Of a DNA stretch of 64,000 nucleotides, positions 37,271-46,350 are shown piece by piece. Origin of the DNA: G963678255 sp963678255 (GTDB lineage Bacteria > Cloacimonadota > Cloacimonadia > Cloacimonadales > WRIO01); contig CAXXTW010000002.1 of the NCBI GenBank assembly GCA_963678255.2, positions 496,001-560,000 of the forward strand, given 5' to 3'. The first letter of the stretch is position 1. Each line of letters opens with the position of its first letter. A program made the position numbers and the translations under genes. The notes under the pieces were generated by a model, which saw only the letters and a list, made by a program, of their open reading frames with translations, searched no databases and was not told where the DNA came from.

Positions 37271-37279
37271 GAGTCGATT

Positions 37280-39256
37280 ATGTTAAATAATACCAAAATA
37301 GGAAAACGATTAGCTTTAGGTTTTACTTTTGCCATACTTATAACTGTTTTGTTAAGTGCCATAGCCATCATAAGTTTTTTAGACTCAAAAAGTAAAGTAA
37401 TTAGTTTAACAACTGTTGATTTAAAAAAAACAACTGAAGCAAATATTATGATAGATGCTATAAATGTTCAATCTAGATCCATGAGAAATCTCATTCTATT
37501 TAATGAAGCAGAAGAAAATGATCGAGATATGAAACGAATCGAAGATTCCAGAGAAAGCATTAAATCATCTATCACTTATTTAGAAGAAAACATTAAATCA
37601 GAAGAAGGTAAAAAACTATTTTCAAAAGTATTATCAGCTAGAGAGATTTTTTATGGCGATACAGAAAAATTTCTAACTTTTATCAAGCAATCAAAAAAAG
37701 ATGAAGCTTTGGTCTTATTGAAAGGAGATTTAAGAAAATCACAAAATGACTATATAACGATTGTATCAGAACTAACAAGCTTTCAGGATAAGCTTTCAGT
37801 CAAAATGGGCGAAGAAACAGCTTCCAAGATAAATAGAGATACATTGTTATTATTATTTTTGGTTATATTAAGTATAATCATTAGTATTATATTTGCTACT
37901 TGGATTACTAACAGTATAGTTAAACAAATAAATCAGTGTTTAGATGCAGCAAATAAAATATCCAATGGAAATATTGATGTTTCATTTAAAATAGTATATA
38001 ATGATGAAACAGCTGAATTAATGCATTCAATGGAAAATATGAGTAAGAACATCAGATCAATGGCAGATGATGCTAATTTATTGGTTGATGCAGCTAAAAA
38101 TGGAAGATTAAAAACGAGAGCAAATGCTGAAAAGCATCAAGGCACTTACCGAACAATAGTTGAAGGTGTAAATGAGACTTTGGATGCTGTGATCAATCCT
38201 GTTAACGAAGCAATGGAAGTCATGGGTAGACTTGCTAATAAAGATTTAACATCCAGAGTTAAAGGGATTTATAAAGGTGATTTGGATTTGTTTAAAACAA
38301 ATATAAACTTAGCAGCAGGGAATTTAGAGGATTCTTTAGTACAGGTAGATATGGCAGTAGAACAGATATCTTCAGCCTCAGGACAGATTAGTTCAGGCAG
38401 TCAAACCTTAGCAGAAGCAACGGGAGAACAAGCAAGTTCTTTAGAGGAAGTATCTAGTTCAATAGAAGAGATAAATTCACTTACCTCCAATAATGCAGAC
38501 AATTCAAAACAGGGTTTATTATTGACTGATCAAGCTGTACAATCAGTGGATGAAGGTAATATAGCCATGACTAAAATGAGCAATGCAATGGCATCTATTC
38601 TTCAATCATCACAAGAAACAGGGAAAATAATAAAAACCATTGATGAAATTGCATTCCAAACTAATCTTTTAGCTTTGAATGCTGCAGTAGAAGCAGCCCA
38701 TGCAGGAGAAGCAGGCAAAGGATTTGCTGTTGTAGCTGAAGAGGTAAAGAATTTAGCTCTAAGAAGTGCAGAAGCAGCAAAAAATACATCCAATCTTATA
38801 GAAGGATCTACCAAAAATGCAGAATTAGGCGCAAAAATAGTAGATCAGGTTGCCCAATCTTTTGTAGAAATTAAAGAAAAGTTTGCTAAAGTAAAAAATA
38901 TAGTTAATGAGATAGCCGCTTCATCTGAAGAACAAACTCAAGGTATTCAACAAGTTAACACTGCTATTCAGGAGATGAATAAAGTAACACAACAAAGTGC
39001 TGCCAATGCTGAAGAATCAGCTTCTGCAGCAGAAGAATTAAATGGTCAAGCAGCTGAATTACAAAATATGGTCGCTCAATTTAATCTAAACAGAAAGGCT
39101 GTTAATTATCATCAAAAAAAAAGAAATAATCAGTTAGAACGAAGAGGACCTAAACAAATTAGTCATAAAAAACCTCAAAATGCTTATGAAGTTAAACCTG
39201 AACATATATTGCCATTAGATGAACTTGATGATAGTGATTTTGAGGATTTCAAATAA
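37280..39256 (+). CDS. Methyl-accepting chemotaxis protein
   Basis: 658 aa. Membrane helices at about 12-34 and 188-210 bracket a four-helix-bundle ligand domain (4HB_MCP type). A HAMP domain (about 211-265), a second HAMP-like stretch (about 290-340) and a long coiled-coil signalling domain follow. The conserved hairpin tip reads EIAFQTNLLALNAAVEAAHA and then GEAGKGFAVVAEEVKNLA. The tail is basic then acidic, without the CheR-tethering pentapeptide. It is probably co-transcribed with cheW from the promoter at 36700. Confidence 0.95.
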   Translation: MLNNTKIGKRLALGFTFAILITVLLSAIAIISFLDSKSKVISLTTVDLKKTTEANIMIDAINVQSRSMRNLILFNEAEENDRDMKRIEDSRESIKSSITYLEENIKSEEGKKLFSKVLSAREIFYGDTEKFLTFIKQSKKDEALVLLKGDLRKSQNDYITIVSELTSFQDKLSVKMGEETASKINRDTLLLLFLVILSIIISIIFATWITNSIVKQINQCLDAANKISNGNIDVSFKIVYNDETAELMHSMENMSKNIRSMADDANLLVDAAKNGRLKTRANAEKHQGTYRTIVEGVNETLDAVINPVNEAMEVMGRLANKDLTSRVKGIYKGDLDLFKTNINLAAGNLEDSLVQVDMAVEQISSASGQISSGSQTLAEATGEQASSLEEVSSSIEEINSLTSNNADNSKQGLLLTDQAVQSVDEGNIAMTKMSNAMASILQSSQETGKIIKTIDEIAFQTNLLALNAAVEAAHAGEAGKGFAVVAEEVKNLALRSAEAAKNTSNLIEGSTKNAELGAKIVDQVAQSFVEIKEKFAKVKNIVNEIAASSEEQTQGIQQVNTAIQEMNKVTQQSAANAEESASAAEELNGQAAELQNMVAQFNLNRKAVNYHQKKRNNQLERRGPKQISHKKPQNAYEVKPEHILPLDELDDSDFEDFK

Positions 39257-39269
39257 TCATTCAATTCTT

Positions 39270-39299
39270 AAGGACAGTTTAACTGCTGTCCTTTTTTTT
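39270..39299 (+). terminator. Rho-independent terminator after the MCP gene
   Basis: Stem AAGGACAG / CTGTCCTT with loop TTTAACTG, followed by seven T residues; 14 bases past the stop. Confidence 0.92.
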
Positions 39300-39730
39300 A
39301 TCCAATAAATTAGAAAAATCTTTAATAACTCCTAGGAAGCAGTAACCTATCATTAACCTTTGAGTAGGATTTGACAAGTCTCTATGTTCTTTCCAGAGAG
39401 ATTACTTAAAATATAGACTGATAAGAATGAATAAATACACAATTATCTTATAAATTTCCGAATAAAGAAAAAAAATAGGCAGTGTTATTCATTGAGAAGA
39501 ATGACTCCTTATAATATTGTTTATGGTTCTGAGAATAAACTACAAAGTGAAAGCAATTTATACTCAAAATCAATAATTTCATTTTTTTTAAATATTCCAA
39601 AAGACCGTTAGGAATTGATTACGAATACCCACATGAACAATTATTTTAACTAATATGAAATAAGATTACTCTTGACAATAAGTTATTATTTATTTTGATG
39701 ATTTTATGATAAATTTTTATGGAGTTATAC
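39300..39730. other. Intergenic region before lepB
   Basis: About 430 AT-rich bases without a convincing gene. A possible promoter for lepB is TTGACA at 39672-39677 with TTTGAT at 39694-39699 (16-base spacer). The rest shows no clear repeat or hairpin. Confidence 0.45.
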
Positions 39731-40444
39731 ATGGCAAAAGATAAAAATCGAGTTAAAATGAAAAAGGGAACCATTCAAGATTGGGTTGAAGCCATATTAT
39801 GGGCTTTTGTAGTTGCTATGATTATAAGGAACTATACTTTTCAAAACTTCAAAATACCATCTTCCTCAATGGAATCAACTTTACTAATTGGAGATTATCT
39901 TGTCGCAAATAAAATGAAATATACATTTAATGAACCTAAAAGAGATGATATTGTAACCTTCAGATATCCTGTAGATCCAATAGAACCAGAACCAAGAGAA
40001 CAGTTTATCAAGTTAGTTCCTCCTGTATATTGGGATAAACAAAAACATTTTTTAACATGGTATGAAAAGAAAAATATTGTAAAAAGAGTGATTGGAATGC
40101 CAGGCGATACAGTTGAGGTTGTAGATAAAAAAGTCATATTAAATGGAAAAGAATATCCCTGCCCTTATGCCCAATACTTAGATTATAGAGTTATACCGAA
40201 AGAATACGCTCATATAGCCTGGAAAGATGTATCAATGGGATCTAGAGATAATTTTGGTCCAGTTGTTGTTCCTCAAGGACAATATTTTGTTTTAGGTGAC
40301 AATCGGGATTTAAGTTATGATTCCAGATTTTGGGGATTTTTAGATAGAAAAGATATAACAGGAACTCCTTTATTAATCTTCTTCTCAAAATCTGAGGATA
40401 CCGGTGAAATCAGATGGAACCGATGTTTCAAGCTAATCAAATAA
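39731..40444 (+). CDS. lepB: Signal peptidase I
   Basis: 237 aa from ATG 39731. An in-frame ATG at 39719 lies upstream, but GGAG (39721-39724) sits 6 bases before the second ATG and decides for it. One membrane helix (about 15-35) is followed by the catalytic serine in IPSSSMESTLLIGDYL, the general-base lysine region KNIVKRVIGMPGDTVEV and the late GDNRDLSYDSRFWG box. It cleaves signal peptides of exported proteins at the outer face of the inner membrane. Its 3' end overlaps hemW by 31 bases. Confidence 0.95.
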   Translation: MAKDKNRVKMKKGTIQDWVEAILWAFVVAMIIRNYTFQNFKIPSSSMESTLLIGDYLVANKMKYTFNEPKRDDIVTFRYPVDPIEPEPREQFIKLVPPVYWDKQKHFLTWYEKKNIVKRVIGMPGDTVEVVDKKVILNGKEYPCPYAQYLDYRVIPKEYAHIAWKDVSMGSRDNFGPVVVPQGQYFVLGDNRDLSYDSRFWGFLDRKDITGTPLLIFFSKSEDTGEIRWNRCFKLIK

Positions 40445-41541
40445 TTGAACACTTATACATACATATTCCGTTTTGTTTAAAAAAGTGTTTATATTGTTCT
40501 TTTTATTCAGTAGATTATAATCCTGAACAGTGTGATAGTTTAATTCAGGATTTAAAAACTGAACTGGATTATTATACAACACTTTACCATATACAACCTA
40601 AAACGATTTATTTAGGAGGTGGTACACCTTCTTTATTAGAAACAAAACATATCCAAACACTTATAAGTGACATTGATTTATCTCAATTACAAGAATTTAC
40701 TATTGAATTAAACCCAGGAACAGTTCAAACAGATAAATTGAATGATTATCTTTCTTTAGGTATTAATAGATTGAGTTTAGGTGTTCAAAGTTTTAATAAT
40801 AAATTATTAAAGTATTTAGGCAGAATTCACAATTTTGAGCAGATAGCAACAACAATAAATCAAATGAAAAGTATTGGTTTTAAGAATATATCTATAGATT
40901 TAATCTATGGAATAAAGAATCAATCTGTTAATCAATTCATCGATTCAATCCAACATTTTCTCAAATTAGATCTTCAACATCTTTCATTTTATGGACTGAG
41001 TCTTGAAGAGAATGTCCCCTTATATAAAGATATAAATGATTGTCCCTCAGACAGAGTAGTGGAAAAGAGTTATATAAGTGCTCGGGATTTGTTAGAAATG
41101 AATAAATATCAACAATATGAAATTTCAAATTTTTCTTTACCAGGATACGAATCAAAGCATAACCTTGCCTATTGGACTGGAAAATACTATCTGGCATTAG
41201 GACCATCTGCTTCTGGATATTTACATAAAATAAGATATACAAATCCCTCAGATATCAATCAATACCATCAAATGATAAAAGATAATACTTATTTTAAAGA
41301 TTCAATCATATTATCAGAATCAGATTTGGAAGTTGAATACTTAATTACTCGATTGAGATTAAAAGAAGGATTTAATTTAGATGATTTTTCAGAAAATTTC
41401 AAGTCTGATTTTAATCAAAAATATCATAATCAAGTAAATCTTTTGTATCATAACGATTATTTAGAAATACTCAACAATCAAATAAGGATCAATCCTAAAT
41501 ACTACTTAGTTTCGAATGAAATTTTAAACCGATTTGTATGA
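40414..41541 (+). CDS. hemW: HemW-like radical SAM protein (coproporphyrinogen III oxidase-like)
   Basis: 375 aa. The radical-SAM cluster motif is CLKKCLYC (Cx3Cx2C) near residue 22. GGGTPSLL, LGVQSFNNKLLKYLGR and KHNLAYWTGKYYLALGPSA (the HNxxYW signature of HemW) follow. HemW proteins are heme chaperones rather than oxidases in the bacteria studied; most lack the Cys needed for true HemN. The start lies inside lepB. ATG 40414 and ATG 40423 are both possible and neither has a clear Shine-Dalgarno. The stop is 7 bases before the next gene. Confidence 0.9.
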   Translation: MEPMFQANQIIEHLYIHIPFCLKKCLYCSFYSVDYNPEQCDSLIQDLKTELDYYTTLYHIQPKTIYLGGGTPSLLETKHIQTLISDIDLSQLQEFTIELNPGTVQTDKLNDYLSLGINRLSLGVQSFNNKLLKYLGRIHNFEQIATTINQMKSIGFKNISIDLIYGIKNQSVNQFIDSIQHFLKLDLQHLSFYGLSLEENVPLYKDINDCPSDRVVEKSYISARDLLEMNKYQQYEISNFSLPGYESKHNLAYWTGKYYLALGPSASGYLHKIRYTNPSDINQYHQMIKDNTYFKDSIILSESDLEVEYLITRLRLKEGFNLDDFSENFKSDFNQKYHNQVNLLYHNDYLEILNNQIRINPKYYLVSNEILNRFV

Positions 41542-41548
41542 GGACAGA

Positions 41549-42808
41549 ATGAAAAAACTAAAAATACTATTTATTTCACTAATATTATTAATAATAATAT
41601 CAAATCTAAGCGCTGAATTATTAATACCCATGGATAATATGCAGGTGAATCATTTGAAAGCTTATGGGATTGCTTTTCAGTCTGTAAAAGATAAAATAGT
41701 GACAAAGTGGGTTTTAAATTATCGCGGAGGATCTTTTATCTTACCCGAAAGTAATCAGATAAAGAATTTATGTAATATCAGAGGAGTCAGTTATGAAATT
41801 ATTTCTGCTTCTGATATGGTAGCCATTACAGAAATCGTAGAAAAGAACAATATGGAAATGATTGTTTTGGAAAAAGAACCAAAAATTGCAATCTACACTC
41901 CTCCAAATAAATCTCCCTGGGATGATGCAGTAACTATGGCATTAACATATGCTGAGATTGATTATGACAAAATATTTGATGAAGATGTTTTATCGGGAAA
42001 GTTAAAAGATTATGATTGGATACACCTTCATCATGAAGATTTTACGGGTCAATATGGGAAATTTTATGGATCCTATCGAAATGCCCCCTGGTATATTGAA
42101 GATGTAAAAGTTAGTGAAGATTTAGCTAAAAAATTGGGGTTTAAAAAAGTTTGGCAATTAAAACATGCAGTAGCTTTAAAGATTAGACAATTTGTTCAGG
42201 ATGGTGGTTTCTTATTTGCAATGTGTGGTGCTATAGATACCATAGATATAGCATTAGCCACTCAGAATGTAGATATTTGCGATGCAGTTTTTGATGGAGA
42301 TGGTATTGATCCTAACTATAGAAAAAAGATGGATTTTTCAGAAACATTTGCATTTGAAAACTTTGATTTGATCACTTCACCTTTTGAATATGAATTCTCA
42401 ACATTAGATGCTTCAGATTATGCACAACTAAGAGGAGCTGAAGCAGATTATTTTCAATTATTTGATTTCTCAGCAAAATATGACCCTGTACCAACTATGT
42501 TAATTCAAAATCATACCAATACAATTAATGGTTTTATGGGACAAACAACTTCAATTAAAAAGCAATATTTAAAGAAAAGTGTGATTATTTTAGGAGAAAC
42601 ACCTGGCGCAGATGAAGTAAAATATATGCATGGAAATTTAGGAAAGGGAACCTTTACTTTTTATGGCGGGCATGATCCTGAAGATTATCAACATAAGATT
42701 GGAGATCCTGAAACAATATTAGATTTGTATAAAACATCTCCTGGATATCGGTTGATATTAAATAATGTTTTATTTCCTGCAGCAGAAAAAAAGAAATTAA
42801 AGACTTAA
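41549..42808 (+). CDS. Secreted protein of the Bacteroidetes 'asparagine synthetase B' type (name doubtful)
   Basis: 419 aa from ATG 41549, with GAGGA 4 bases before it; an in-frame TTG at 41534 is less likely. A signal peptide (about 1-22) is evident. The segment YTPPNKSPWDDAVTMALTYA, the HLHHEDFTGQYGKFYGSYR run and FAMCGAIDTIDIAL are typical of proteins labelled asparagine synthetase B in Bacteroidetes. No asparagine-synthetase domain (N-terminal Cys amidotransferase, PP-loop) is present, so that name looks wrong. GGHDPEDYQHKIGDP near the end is compatible with a class I amidotransferase-like fold (inference). Its 3' end overlaps the convergent PiT gene by 12 bases. Confidence 0.75.
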   Translation: MKKLKILFISLILLIIISNLSAELLIPMDNMQVNHLKAYGIAFQSVKDKIVTKWVLNYRGGSFILPESNQIKNLCNIRGVSYEIISASDMVAITEIVEKNNMEMIVLEKEPKIAIYTPPNKSPWDDAVTMALTYAEIDYDKIFDEDVLSGKLKDYDWIHLHHEDFTGQYGKFYGSYRNAPWYIEDVKVSEDLAKKLGFKKVWQLKHAVALKIRQFVQDGGFLFAMCGAIDTIDIALATQNVDICDAVFDGDGIDPNYRKKMDFSETFAFENFDLITSPFEYEFSTLDASDYAQLRGAEADYFQLFDFSAKYDPVPTMLIQNHTNTINGFMGQTTSIKKQYLKKSVIILGETPGADEVKYMHGNLGKGTFTFYGGHDPEDYQHKIGDPETILDLYKTSPGYRLILNNVLFPAAEKKKLKT

Positions 42809-44290
42809 TTTATCATAATTTATAGGAGTGCTGAATAGTTTAAAAATGATTTCATATTTCTTTTGAATTTCGCGATTATAATATTCGTTTTGCCACACTT
42901 CATCTCTAAAAGACCAACTATTGCTAATCACTGATAATGTATCAATTAATTGCCATTTATGATCAAATGGTTGATTTTTGATTAATCTGAGAGCATGAAG
43001 TTGTTCTGAAGTAAAGAATTTGTGATCTAATGTTTTGATTTTATTTTCATCAATAAATAGTGGAAATAATAAGGAATATTCAGCAATTTTTTTTTGGTTG
43101 TTCTTTTCAATCTGATACTTAACTAGTTGATTTTTAAGCTCACTGGAGGATTGATATGTTCTTCCATTCAAAAAGGATAATTTATTTATTAACACATCTT
43201 CAATATTCAATTTCACCATGACATCTCGATTGAAGGTATGTACTGAAGGTATATAAACTTTTTGATCGAATACATTTTGTACAAAAAAAAGCAGAACAAA
43301 ACAGATAAGCCCTGAAAAGATGGGATTAATAACCCATCCAGAAGCAATTTTTCCTAAAATTTTATATTGAATATTACCTGTTTTTTTTGCAATACTTAAA
43401 CCAATAATTGATCCAATAACAGCCTGACTGCTAGAGACAGGAACTAAAGGCAGAGTTGGCAGATGTAAGCTGTGTAAAAGTTCTTGAAGCGATTTTGAGG
43501 CAAATAAAAATAATACTATGGAGGAAGAAAGAACAACTATGAAACCAGTTATTGGGGATAATTTAAACAGATCATGACCTATCGTTTTCATGTTCTTATG
43601 AGAATAAGTAAATATTCCAAAAGCTATTGAGAGAGCCCCTATTAAAAAGAGTTGATGAGTACTAGAAAAAAAAATATGATTTGTTATAAATACATCCTTA
43701 AAAGGTGAAGAATCAACAAACATACCCATGACATTTGCAATATTATTTGCACCCAAACTAAACGATCCAAAAGCTCCAACTAATAGCAAGCCTGCTCTAG
43801 TAAAATAATCAAGCTTTAATAAATGTATAGAAAAATGGTTAATTATATAATTAAACAAATAAAACATAAGTATCGTTAAGATTGCAGATAAAATGGGTGT
43901 AATGATCCAAGCTGAAACAATTTGAGCCAATACTGTTGAATCTGTAAAAGCACCAGAAAAAATATTCCAGCCAAGAATTGCTCCAACAACAGCCTGAGAG
44001 CTTGAAACTGGTATTTTAAAACGTACCATGACGATTAGACTTAATGCTGCAGATAATGCTACTGTAAATGAACCAGGCAGGGCATTAACAGAGCCAAGAC
44101 GGCTTAGTGTAAGAGATGTCCCTCCCCCTTGGAGTACAGCCCCTAAAATGACGAAAATACTGGCAATTAGTGCTGCAGTTTTAAATTTGATCATTCTGGT
44201 TTCGACAGCAGCACCAAATACATTCCCTGCATCATTTGCACCTAAAGACCAACCTAAGAATAACCCACTCAATAAAAGAATAAAACTCAT
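42797..44290 (-). CDS. pit: PiT-family inorganic phosphate transporter
   Basis: 497 aa. The two PiT signature repeats are clear: LGWSLGANDAGNVFGAAV near the N-terminus and SFSLGANNIANVMGMFV around residue 185, each followed by a VSSSQAVVGA / VSSSQAVIGS half. About ten membrane helices end near residue 345. A hydrophilic C-terminal extension of about 150 residues follows (PSVHTFNRDVMVKLN onward), which is not usual for PiT proteins and has no recognised domain. It lies 2 bases after the DUF47 gene, its usual partner. Confidence 0.93.
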   Translation of the reverse strand: MSFILLLSGLFLGWSLGANDAGNVFGAAVETRMIKFKTAALIASIFVILGAVLQGGGTSLTLSRLGSVNALPGSFTVALSAALSLIVMVRFKIPVSSSQAVVGAILGWNIFSGAFTDSTVLAQIVSAWIITPILSAILTILMFYLFNYIINHFSIHLLKLDYFTRAGLLLVGAFGSFSLGANNIANVMGMFVDSSPFKDVFITNHIFFSSTHQLFLIGALSIAFGIFTYSHKNMKTIGHDLFKLSPITGFIVVLSSSIVLFLFASKSLQELLHSLHLPTLPLVPVSSSQAVIGSIIGLSIAKKTGNIQYKILGKIASGWVINPIFSGLICFVLLFFVQNVFDQKVYIPSVHTFNRDVMVKLNIEDVLINKLSFLNGRTYQSSSELKNQLVKYQIEKNNQKKIAEYSLLFPLFIDENKIKTLDHKFFTSEQLHALRLIKNQPFDHKWQLIDTLSVISNSWSFRDEVWQNEYYNREIQKKYEIIFKLFSTPINYDKLSL

Positions 44291-44292
44291 AT

Positions 44293-44934
44293 CTATAATT
44301 GTCTCTTAATAGTATAAATCACTAAACGATCACAAACTGATTGAGAATTATCAGACACCTTTTCACAACTTAGAATAAATTCTTTTAAGTGCAACTTTGA
44401 GGCTAAATCTATAGTACTGTTAAAGATATCTATTTTAAGTTTTTCAGCTAGATCGTCAACTTCCTTTTCATAAAAAAATACTTTATGAGTATGATCATTT
44501 ACGCTATGAATGTTGTAAAAAAAGGCGCGTACAGCTCTAACTAATTCATCTACACAATTTACAGATGAACGAATCAAATCACTAATTTCAGAATTTAGAA
44601 ATTCAGGAACTTGAAGATGTTCATTTATTAAATCGACACTAACAGCTTTCACTTGATTGATCACACTGTCTGTAGTTTCTAAAATTGCTAAGACATCTCC
44701 CCTATTCTCAGGAATTAAAGTATGTCTATATAAATGAGATTCAATCTGTTTCCGATATTCATCGGCAATTCTTTCATTTGTTCTTATCTTTTGACACTTT
44801 TCTCTTGCTAGATCATTTTGGTTATTTAGATAATACTTAACTAATTGCTCCAATAAAATTCCTGCTTCACTCACAAGATTTAAATATTCATCTATTTTCA
44901 ATTCTAATAATTGAACTTTTTTTAAAAATGCCAT
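44293..44934 (-). CDS. DUF47/PhoU-like PiT accessory protein
   Basis: 213 aa, all-helical, with GAGGAAATA before the ATG. LREK-like PhoU repeats are visible: NERIADEYRKQIESHLYRH, VLAILETTDSVINQVKAVSV and EKVSDNSQSVCDRLVIYTIK. DUF47 proteins pair with PiT transporters and are thought to regulate phosphate uptake. It is second in the leftward order EFR1 - DUF47 - pit. Confidence 0.9.
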   Translation of the reverse strand: MAFLKKVQLLELKIDEYLNLVSEAGILLEQLVKYYLNNQNDLAREKCQKIRTNERIADEYRKQIESHLYRHTLIPENRGDVLAILETTDSVINQVKAVSVDLINEHLQVPEFLNSEISDLIRSSVNCVDELVRAVRAFFYNIHSVNDHTHKVFFYEKEVDDLAEKLKIDIFNSTIDLASKLHLKEFILSCEKVSDNSQSVCDRLVIYTIKRQL

Positions 44935-44941
44935 TATTTCC

Positions 44942-45727
44942 TCATTCAGTTGTTTCTAATAATAATTCTTCTAAAGAAACTGCTTTATAGGGTGTATAAT
45001 TCTTTCCTTTATAGTATATGGCTAAAACAGGACAATAGGAGAAGCAACGCATACAGGTTTGACAATGATCTTCAAATCTAGGAAACTCATACATCCTGAT
45101 ATTATCAGCAGGACAAACTTTATAACAAATTCCACATTGGATGCATTTGCTTGAATCGACACTTATAGGAGCAGTTTTTCTGAAATAAGCTGGAGGATTC
45201 ATCGTTTTATACATTGTATAAAACAAAAATGATAGTATTGGATTGGATGACCATTTTGCTTTTCCAAGAATTAATTTATCAACAAATTCTTCTGCTTTAA
45301 TTTGGTTTTTCTTTAGCTTATCGCTAAGTTCATTCAGACTCATGGGTTTTGAAGACAGATTACTTGGCATAACAAATTCACAAGCACCTAAAGTTATATA
45401 TCCTTTTTTCTCTAAACTTGATTTTATTGGCCTTAGTAAACCCCCAGAATAACCACCCATTGTGTCAAAGAAAAAAACTTTAGTTCCATTGGTATTAGGC
45501 ATATTATTAAAAAAATTCCAAACAATTGGATAAGTTGAAAAATAAGCTACTGTTACTCCAATTCCAATAGTATGATTTAAATTAATATTTTTTGGATCTG
45601 TTCTTTCCAATCGAAACAGTTTAATATTATAATCTTTGCTTTTTAAAATTGATTCTATCTTTTTGGTCATTAAAAAAGTATTACCTGTTCCAGAAAAAAA
45701 ATACAAGTCTATATTTTTGTCCAACAT
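44942..45727 (-). CDS. EFR1-type flavodoxin/ferredoxin fusion protein
   Basis: 261 aa; TAGGAGG 6 bases before the ATG. The N-terminal half is flavodoxin-like (LYFFSGTGNTFLMTKKIE, the FMN phosphate loop). The C-terminal half carries two 4Fe-4S motifs, CIQCGICYKVCP and CQTCMRCFSYCP. EFR1 proteins are putative electron carriers in anaerobes; the partner is not known. Spacing to the DUF47 gene is 7 bases, so they share an operon even though no functional link to phosphate is evident. Confidence 0.9.
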   Translation of the reverse strand: MLDKNIDLYFFSGTGNTFLMTKKIESILKSKDYNIKLFRLERTDPKNINLNHTIGIGVTVAYFSTYPIVWNFFNNMPNTNGTKVFFFDTMGGYSGGLLRPIKSSLEKKGYITLGACEFVMPSNLSSKPMSLNELSDKLKKNQIKAEEFVDKLILGKAKWSSNPILSFLFYTMYKTMNPPAYFRKTAPISVDSSKCIQCGICYKVCPADNIRMYEFPRFEDHCQTCMRCFSYCPVLAIYYKGKNYTPYKAVSLEELLLETTE

Positions 45728-45891
45728 ACATACCTCCTAGAAATTCATAAAAAATCATTTTAATAAAATTAGTGATTGAGTGTCAAGAAAATATATTTAT
45801 TCAATAATTTACTATATTAATTTCGTCATAATTTATCAATTATGTGTTAAATCTATCAATAATAGGTTTTTGAATCAAATTAGGTCATCTG

Positions 45892-46350
45892 TTAAAAAGA
45901 ATAGTCTATCTGTCTTAGCGCTTCATAAAGTATGATTGATACAGAATTTGAGAGATTCACGGATCTGATTTGATCAAACATGGGAATAGTAATACATTTT
46001 TCTTGATTCTGTTTGAGAATATTTTCAGGGATTCCTCTTGATTCTGGTCCAAAGATAAAGATGTCCCCTTTGTTATAAGCGAAATCATTATATCGTTGAG
46101 ATGTTTTTGTCGTACAATAATATACGTTATTACTAGGGTATTTGGATAAAAAAACATCAAGTGAATCATGTATAAACAATTGTACTTGTTCCCAATAATC
46201 TAATCCTGCTCGTTTAACATATTTATCATTCAGAAAAAATCGCATAGGTTTAATGATATGTAATTCTGCATTTGCACCTAGACATAAACGACCAATATTA
46301 CCTGTATTAGCAGGGATTTCCGGTTGAAATAAAACTATTCTGAAGGTCAT
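45892..46350 (-). CDS. trmL: tRNA (cytidine(34)-2'-O)-methyltransferase TrmL
   Basis: 152 aa from ATG 46350. A longer frame opens upstream, but this ATG overlaps the stop of the preceding gene as ATGA and the family normally begins right at IVLFQPEIPANTGNIGR. SPOUT-class motifs: GDIFIFGPESRGIP and FDQIRSVNLSNSVSIILYEA (the SAM-binding knot). It methylates the wobble base of tRNA-Leu isoacceptors in the species studied. It is the last gene of the leftward dnaB-mlaE-thiB-like-trmL string. Confidence 0.93.
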   Translation of the reverse strand: MTFRIVLFQPEIPANTGNIGRLCLGANAELHIIKPMRFFLNDKYVKRAGLDYWEQVQLFIHDSLDVFLSKYPSNNVYYCTTKTSQRYNDFAYNKGDIFIFGPESRGIPENILKQNQEKCITIPMFDQIRSVNLSNSVSIILYEALRQIDYSF

